Below are positions 60,385-64,000 of a stretch of DNA of 64,000 bases, piece after piece. A program made the translations under genes and the position numbers. The stretch is from the NCBI GenBank assembly GCA_003576695.1, contig QOZQ01000005.1, positions 1 through 64,000 of the forward strand. The letters are read 5' to 3'. The stretch is from Taklimakanibacter lacteus (lineage in GTDB: Bacteria; Pseudomonadota; Alphaproteobacteria; Rhizobiales; Aestuariivirgaceae). The notes beneath the pieces are model-generated. The model had not been told where the DNA came from. It did no database searches and was given only the letters and a program-made list of their open reading frames with translations. Within the stretch, counting starts at the first letter, position 1. Each line of letters starts with the position of its first letter.

Positions 60385-61512
60385 TCAGCCGAAATGGGCG
60401 AGGTTCCGCCGGATCTCTTCCGGCGTCTGGGCAAAATCGGCAGGGGAATAGACGTGACGGCCATGCTTGTCCTTCGGATTCTCGGCAATGAACCTGCCGA
60501 AGCTCCGCTCAAGCTCGGGCCCGATGGTGAGACCCAGACGCTCATAGATGCGCATCATCACCTGCAGAGGCTGACGCGTCAGCTCCTCATAGTCGACCTC
60601 CAGAATATGACCTCGGCATGTCGGATATGCCGATACGTAATGCCGGGACTCAGTGGCGTAGAATGTTAGATTGGATTGGCCAAGCTTCGTCTTGTCCGCG
60701 CCTGCCGATGTCACCTGATGCAGGCCATCGATCAGGCTGTTGAAGCTTGCAAGCGCCACGGCCGGGTCGCGGCGGCAAACAAGAACGAGCGCCTCCGGCA
60801 CGCTTTCGATGAGCGCCGCGAGCCCGCCCAGATGATCGGGCGCTTTCAGCAGAAGGCGCCGAGTGGGTGCCCGACGTTGCAGAAGGCAGAGGATGTCGCG
60901 ATATTCGTGGTATTTCCGGCGGCGATCGGCATTGCCATACCAGGCGAGATAGGAATGGACCGGCGCCAGCGTCCAGGGCAGAAGCGTGCGGAACGAGATC
61001 GCCAGAGCGAACATGCATTCTTCCGGTTCGTCGCTCCTGGTGAAGTGTCTGGCATCGAGCCCGCGATTGAGGAGGCGCATCACGGCAAGCTCGATCTTGA
61101 GCCGCAGATCGCGAAGCCAGCGTCTCGGACCCGGGCTTTGCACGACGGGCTCGAACAGCTCGCGCAGGATGGGGGCCCGCATCCGCTCATCCACGGCGAG
61201 AAGGCGGTGCAGAAAAGTGGTGCCGCTGCGCGGCATGCCGGTGATGATGACGGGCGGCAGCAAGGGCGCCGTAAATATTTCGGGCTGGGTCTTCCGCAGC
61301 TCCTGGATCAGGAGACGCTGCTCGAGCGCGATCGTGATGCTGCGCTCCAGCATGCGCCGGCCGATCAGCGTGAGCTTCGCGTCCCGGCGCAGCGAACGCA
61401 ACAGGATACGCAAGCCCGAACGGTAATAGGGATCGCCGAAATCGCTCAAGCCCGTCGCGCGGCAGGCAGCCTTGCAGAATTGATCGAGGCAGCTTTTGCG
61501 CTGCCGCCTCAT
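60385..61512 (-). CDS. Sulfotransferase family protein
   Basis: 375 residues. IITGMPRSGTTFLHRLLAVDERMRAP is the PAPS 5'-phosphosulfate loop, ALVLVCRRDPAVALASF the 3'-phosphate strand and a later YEELTRQPLQ follows. The best hits in memory are cytosolic bacterial sulfotransferases of unknown acceptor. The ATG immediately follows the glyS stop. No sulfate-activation genes are in the window. Confidence 0.85.
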   Translation of the reverse strand: MRRQRKSCLDQFCKAACRATGLSDFGDPYYRSGLRILLRSLRRDAKLTLIGRRMLERSITIALEQRLLIQELRKTQPEIFTAPLLPPVIITGMPRSGTTFLHRLLAVDERMRAPILRELFEPVVQSPGPRRWLRDLRLKIELAVMRLLNRGLDARHFTRSDEPEECMFALAISFRTLLPWTLAPVHSYLAWYGNADRRRKYHEYRDILCLLQRRAPTRRLLLKAPDHLGGLAALIESVPEALVLVCRRDPAVALASFNSLIDGLHQVTSAGADKTKLGQSNLTFYATESRHYVSAYPTCRGHILEVDYEELTRQPLQVMMRIYERLGLTIGPELERSFGRFIAENPKDKHGRHVYSPADFAQTPEEIRRNLAHFG

Positions 61513-63588
61513 CTAGCCTTCGATCTTGGAGAAATCCGCAACCTCGCGGGTGGCGGCACGGATGCGGTTCAGGAGCTTCAGCCTGTTCTCGCGGAAGGAG
61601 GGGTCATCGGCATTGACCGTCACCTTGTCGAAGAAGGCATCGACCGGGGCCCGGAGCTTGGCGATGGCGCGCATCGCCGCTGCGAAGTCCTCGGCCGCGA
61701 CCGCCTTCCGGGCCTGGGCGCTCAGGCCGTTGATCGAGGTGTTGAGCTCGCGCTCCTCGCCCTGGATCAGGATGTTGGTGTTGACATTGCCGTCGAAGCT
61801 GCGGCCGTCCTTCTTCTCCTCGATCTTGAGGATATTGGTGGCGCGCTTGACGCCGGCGAGCAGGTTCCTGCCGTCATCGCTGTCGAGGAATTTCGACAAG
61901 GCCTCGACCCGCTTGACGATCATCAGGAGATCGTCCTGCCCGCCCAGCGCAAAGACCGCATCGATCAGGTCATGGCGCATGCCCTGGTCGCGCAAATAGA
62001 CCTTGAGCCGATCGGCGAAGAAGGAGAGAAGGTCCGCCCGATCGAAATCGCCGCCGAAAGCCTGGCCGAGCTGAGCGCGATAGAGCTGCAAGCCGCTATC
62101 GAAAAGAGCGAGCAGCGGAAGACGCACCTGGTTTTCCTGCACGATGCGGATCACACCCAAAGCGGCCCGGCGCAGCGCATAGGGGTCCTTCGAGCCCGTC
62201 GGCTTTTCATTAATGGCCCAGAAGCCGACCAGCGTATCGAGCTTGTCGGCCAGGGCGGCGACGATCGAGAGCGGCGCAGCAGGAACGGCATCGGCCGGTC
62301 CCTGTGGCCGGTAGTGATCCTGAATGGCCGCCGCAATTTCGGAATTCTTGCCCTCGTTCAGCGCATAGTAGCGCCCCATCAGGCCCTGCAATTCAGGAAA
62401 CTCTCCCACCACGCCGGTAAGCAGATCCGACTTGCTGAGGCGCACCGCCATCTGCGCCGCAACCCTGTCGGCCTTGCAGTGCGGGGCAAGATCATTGGCC
62501 CATCCCTCGAAACGCTTCACGCGCTCGCCCTGGGTGCCGAGCCTGGCGTGGAAGGTGATGTGGTCGAGCTTCGGCAGCAGCTTCTCGAGCGGCGTCTTCT
62601 TGTCCTGCTCCCAGAAGAATTTTGCATCGGACAGGCGCGCGGCGATGACCTTGTTGTTGCCCTGCACGATCTGCTGGCCGCCATCCCTGGCGATCATGTT
62701 CGACACGAGCAGGTAGCGGTTGGCGAGCTTGCCCGTCTTGCCGTCCCTGAGCGCGAAGCATTTCTGATGCTGCTTGATCGAGGTGACGATCACTTCCGGC
62801 GGCACGTCGAGGAAGCTTTCGTCGAAGGATCCCATCAGCACCACCGGCCATTCGACGAGGCCCGCCGTTTCCTTCAGCAACGCTTCGTCCTCGATCAGCT
62901 CGAGGCCTTGCGCGAAGGAAAGGTTCTTCGCCTCGACCCGGATGAGCTCGGCGCGGCGCGCGGCATCGACCACCACCTTCGCGTCATGGAGCTTCTGCGC
63001 ATAATCCTCGAAGCGGCGCGCGGTGATCTCGCCCGGCGCCAGGAAGCGATGGCCCCTTGTGGCCGCCCCGCTCTTCAGGCCGGCAATCTCGCAATCGACG
63101 ACCTCGCCATCGAAGCAGCACAGGATCGATTGCAGCGGGCGCACCCAGCGCAGATCGCCCGAGCCCCAGCGCATCGATTTGGGCCAGGGGAATTTGCGGA
63201 TCACATCCGGCACGATCTCGGCGATCACGGCTTCGGTGGCGCGGCCCGGCTTGCTGATCCGGGCAATATAGAACTTGCCCTTCTTGTCGTCCTGGACCGT
63301 GAGATCAGCGAGCTTGAGCCCGGTCGATTTGAGAAAGCCCTGGATCGCCTGCTCTGGCGCATCGACGCGCGGCCCCTTGCGCTCTTCCGCCACGTCCCTA
63401 GTGCGGGCGGCAAGGCCCTCGACCGACAGAACGAGACGGCGGGGCGTGGCATGCGCCTGCGCCCCCTCATAGACGAGGCCCGCCTCGACCAGCGCGTTGG
63501 TGACGAGCGATTTCAGGTCCTCGGCCGCCTTCATCTGCATGCGGGCCGGGATTTCCTCGGAGAAGAGTTCGAGAAGAAGCTCAGCCAT
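61513..63588 (-). CDS. glyS: Glycyl-tRNA synthetase beta subunit
   Basis: 691 residues, standard length for the beta chain. [22 protein letters not shown] opens the protein; [22 protein letters not shown] and LARDG-type loops follow, and the C-terminal anticodon-binding-like helical domain ends with [17 protein letters not shown]. It needs GlyQ (alpha subunit), not encoded within the window. The upstream side holds a dispersed repeat and a CDGSH gene rather than glyQ. Confidence 0.96.
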   Translation of the reverse strand: MAELLLELFSEEIPARMQMKAAEDLKSLVTNALVEAGLVYEGAQAHATPRRLVLSVEGLAARTRDVAEERKGPRVDAPEQAIQGFLKSTGLKLADLTVQDDKKGKFYIARISKPGRATEAVIAEIVPDVIRKFPWPKSMRWGSGDLRWVRPLQSILCCFDGEVVDCEIAGLKSGAATRGHRFLAPGEITARRFEDYAQKLHDAKVVVDAARRAELIRVEAKNLSFAQGLELIEDEALLKETAGLVEWPVVLMGSFDESFLDVPPEVIVTSIKQHQKCFALRDGKTGKLANRYLLVSNMIARDGGQQIVQGNNKVIAARLSDAKFFWEQDKKTPLEKLLPKLDHITFHARLGTQGERVKRFEGWANDLAPHCKADRVAAQMAVRLSKSDLLTGVVGEFPELQGLMGRYYALNEGKNSEIAAAIQDHYRPQGPADAVPAAPLSIVAALADKLDTLVGFWAINEKPTGSKDPYALRRAALGVIRIVQENQVRLPLLALFDSGLQLYRAQLGQAFGGDFDRADLLSFFADRLKVYLRDQGMRHDLIDAVFALGGQDDLLMIVKRVEALSKFLDSDDGRNLLAGVKRATNILKIEEKKDGRSFDGNVNTNILIQGEERELNTSINGLSAQARKAVAAEDFAAAMRAIAKLRAPVDAFFDKVTVNADDPSFRENRLKLLNRIRAATREVADFSKIEG

Positions 63589-63601
63589 GATCGGGGCTCA
63601 A

Positions 63602-63850
63602 ATGCGCGAAATCTCCCTCCGCCGCGCGAGGCGCGGGGAGGGTGGACGCCCGCAGGGCGGACGGGTGGGGTCTATCCACCGGGAAGTACTCATCGATTGA
63701 TCCAAACCGCTCGGAGAGAATTTGCTTGAGAAACCTCACCCGCGTCGACACCCCACCCGTCGCGCGTTCCGCGCGCCACCCTCCCCGCCTCTCGTCTTCG
63801 CGAAGCCGAGGCTTCGCTTCGGCGGAGCAAGGTCGGCGGCGGAGGGAGAA
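63602..63850. repeat. Dispersed palindromic element, copy B (about 249 bp)
   Basis: Second copy of the element at 55281-55526, in the same orientation. It fills the gap between the CDGSH gene and glyS, beginning 14 bases from the glyS start codon, and so contains whatever promoter glyS has there. The central part (about 63680-63745) differs most between copies. Confidence 0.85.
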
Positions 63851-63854
63851 CTCG

Positions 63855-64000
63855 TCAAAGCGTCTTGTGCGTGCCGTCGCAGAAAGGCCGGCCGTTGGTG
63901 TGCTTGCAGGCGCAGAAGAATTTGCGCGCCGATTTGTCGGCCGTCCATTTGACGGGCGAGAATTCGCTGCCCTTGTGGCTGCCGTCGCAGAAAGGCTGGT
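63855..64000 (-). CDS. CDGSH iron-sulfur domain protein, 5' end outside the window
   Basis: The last 47 codons are visible, ending HKTL before TGA at 63855-63857. Two CDGSH motifs appear: PFCDGSHKG and, after KFFCACKHTNGR, PFCDGTHK. Each would bind a 2Fe-2S cluster through three Cys and one His. Such small bacterial proteins take part in iron or redox metabolism. The start lies beyond 64000. Confidence 0.9.
   Translation of the reverse strand, partial: QPFCDGSHKGSEFSPVKWTADKSARKFFCACKHTNGRPFCDGTHKTL

Noticed and set aside
60676-63729. 1017-codon open frame antisense to glyS and the sulfotransferase
   Set aside because: Both genes on the other strand are full-length with family motifs; the antisense frame has none.

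Overview
The window is a 64-kb piece of a GC-rich chromosome from an alphaproteobacterium, most likely of the Rhizobiales/Hyphomicrobiales. The basis is the complete PhyR-NepR-EcfG general stress locus with HWE-type kinases, an IalB-like protein, a Ku/LigD repair pair, a SleB-like cell-wall hydrolase and the ppdK/glyS neighbourhood. I see no rRNA, tRNA, CRISPR array, prophage or complete insertion sequence. Gene density is ordinary. The longest spaces without an intact gene hold either gene remnants (18.7-19.1 kb) or a dispersed repeat (55.3 and 63.6 kb).

Layout. 0-2.3 kb: a methyltransferase/OsmC pair and a glutathione transferase. 2.5-10.6 kb: one 2706-residue autotransporter with about 32 Gly-rich repeats. 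10.6-15.7 kb: IalB-like protein, MFS exporter, a periplasmic ClpP-like/PAN protein, and an AraC-DUF899 operon. 15.8-18.7 kb: mntR divergent from a Tat-exported two-domain multicopper oxidase overlapping a ZIP metal transporter, with two ATAGC-N4-GCTAT-type sites between them. 18.7-22.7 kb: a kinase-like gene remnant, an ECF sigma/anti-sigma pair, a subtilase, and a secreted (Asn-Ser-Ser-Ser)n peptide; the last two share a GGAAT-N16-CGTT promoter. 22.7-26.7 kb: DUF6065 protein, formaldehyde-detoxification genes (gfa, frmA-type dehydrogenase), an aldehyde dehydrogenase remnant and a degenerate M23-like secreted protein. 26.9-30.4 kb: Ku and LigD (bacterial NHEJ). 30.4-32.8 kb: TetR regulator with a tandem operator, SDR, and DMT exporter.

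32.8-39.9 kb is a general stress response island: ecfG, nepR, phyR, two HWE/HisKA_2-type kinases and small stress genes (PRC-barrel, CsbD, iron-permease-like, two unknowns). Five promoters here share exactly GGAAC-N16-CGTT, so the island holds both the regulators and a good part of a local regulon.

40.0-46.8 kb: methyltransferase, BetI-like TetR, acyl-CoA dehydrogenase-like enzyme and a polyamine-type ABC importer; an 18-bp perfect palindrome lies between enzyme and importer. 46.9-47.5 kb: a HigBA-like toxin-antitoxin pair. 47.6-53.3 kb: housekeeping genes (LysE exporter, acrylyl-CoA-reductase-like oxidoreductase, dihydroorotase-like enzyme, YgfZ, Tag, HD hydrolase, tyrosine phosphatase). 53.4-64 kb: branched-chain aminotransferase, DUF3108 protein, an outer-membrane barrel, cell-wall hydrolase, pyruvate phosphate dikinase, sulfotransferase, glycyl-tRNA synthetase beta subunit and a CDGSH protein cut by the window end.

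The two most promising systems are (1) the MntR-linked multicopper oxidase plus ZIP operon, which looks like a bacterial analogue of oxidase-permease metal uptake, and (2) the ECF sigma / anti-sigma / subtilase / repeat-peptide set joined by a shared promoter motif.
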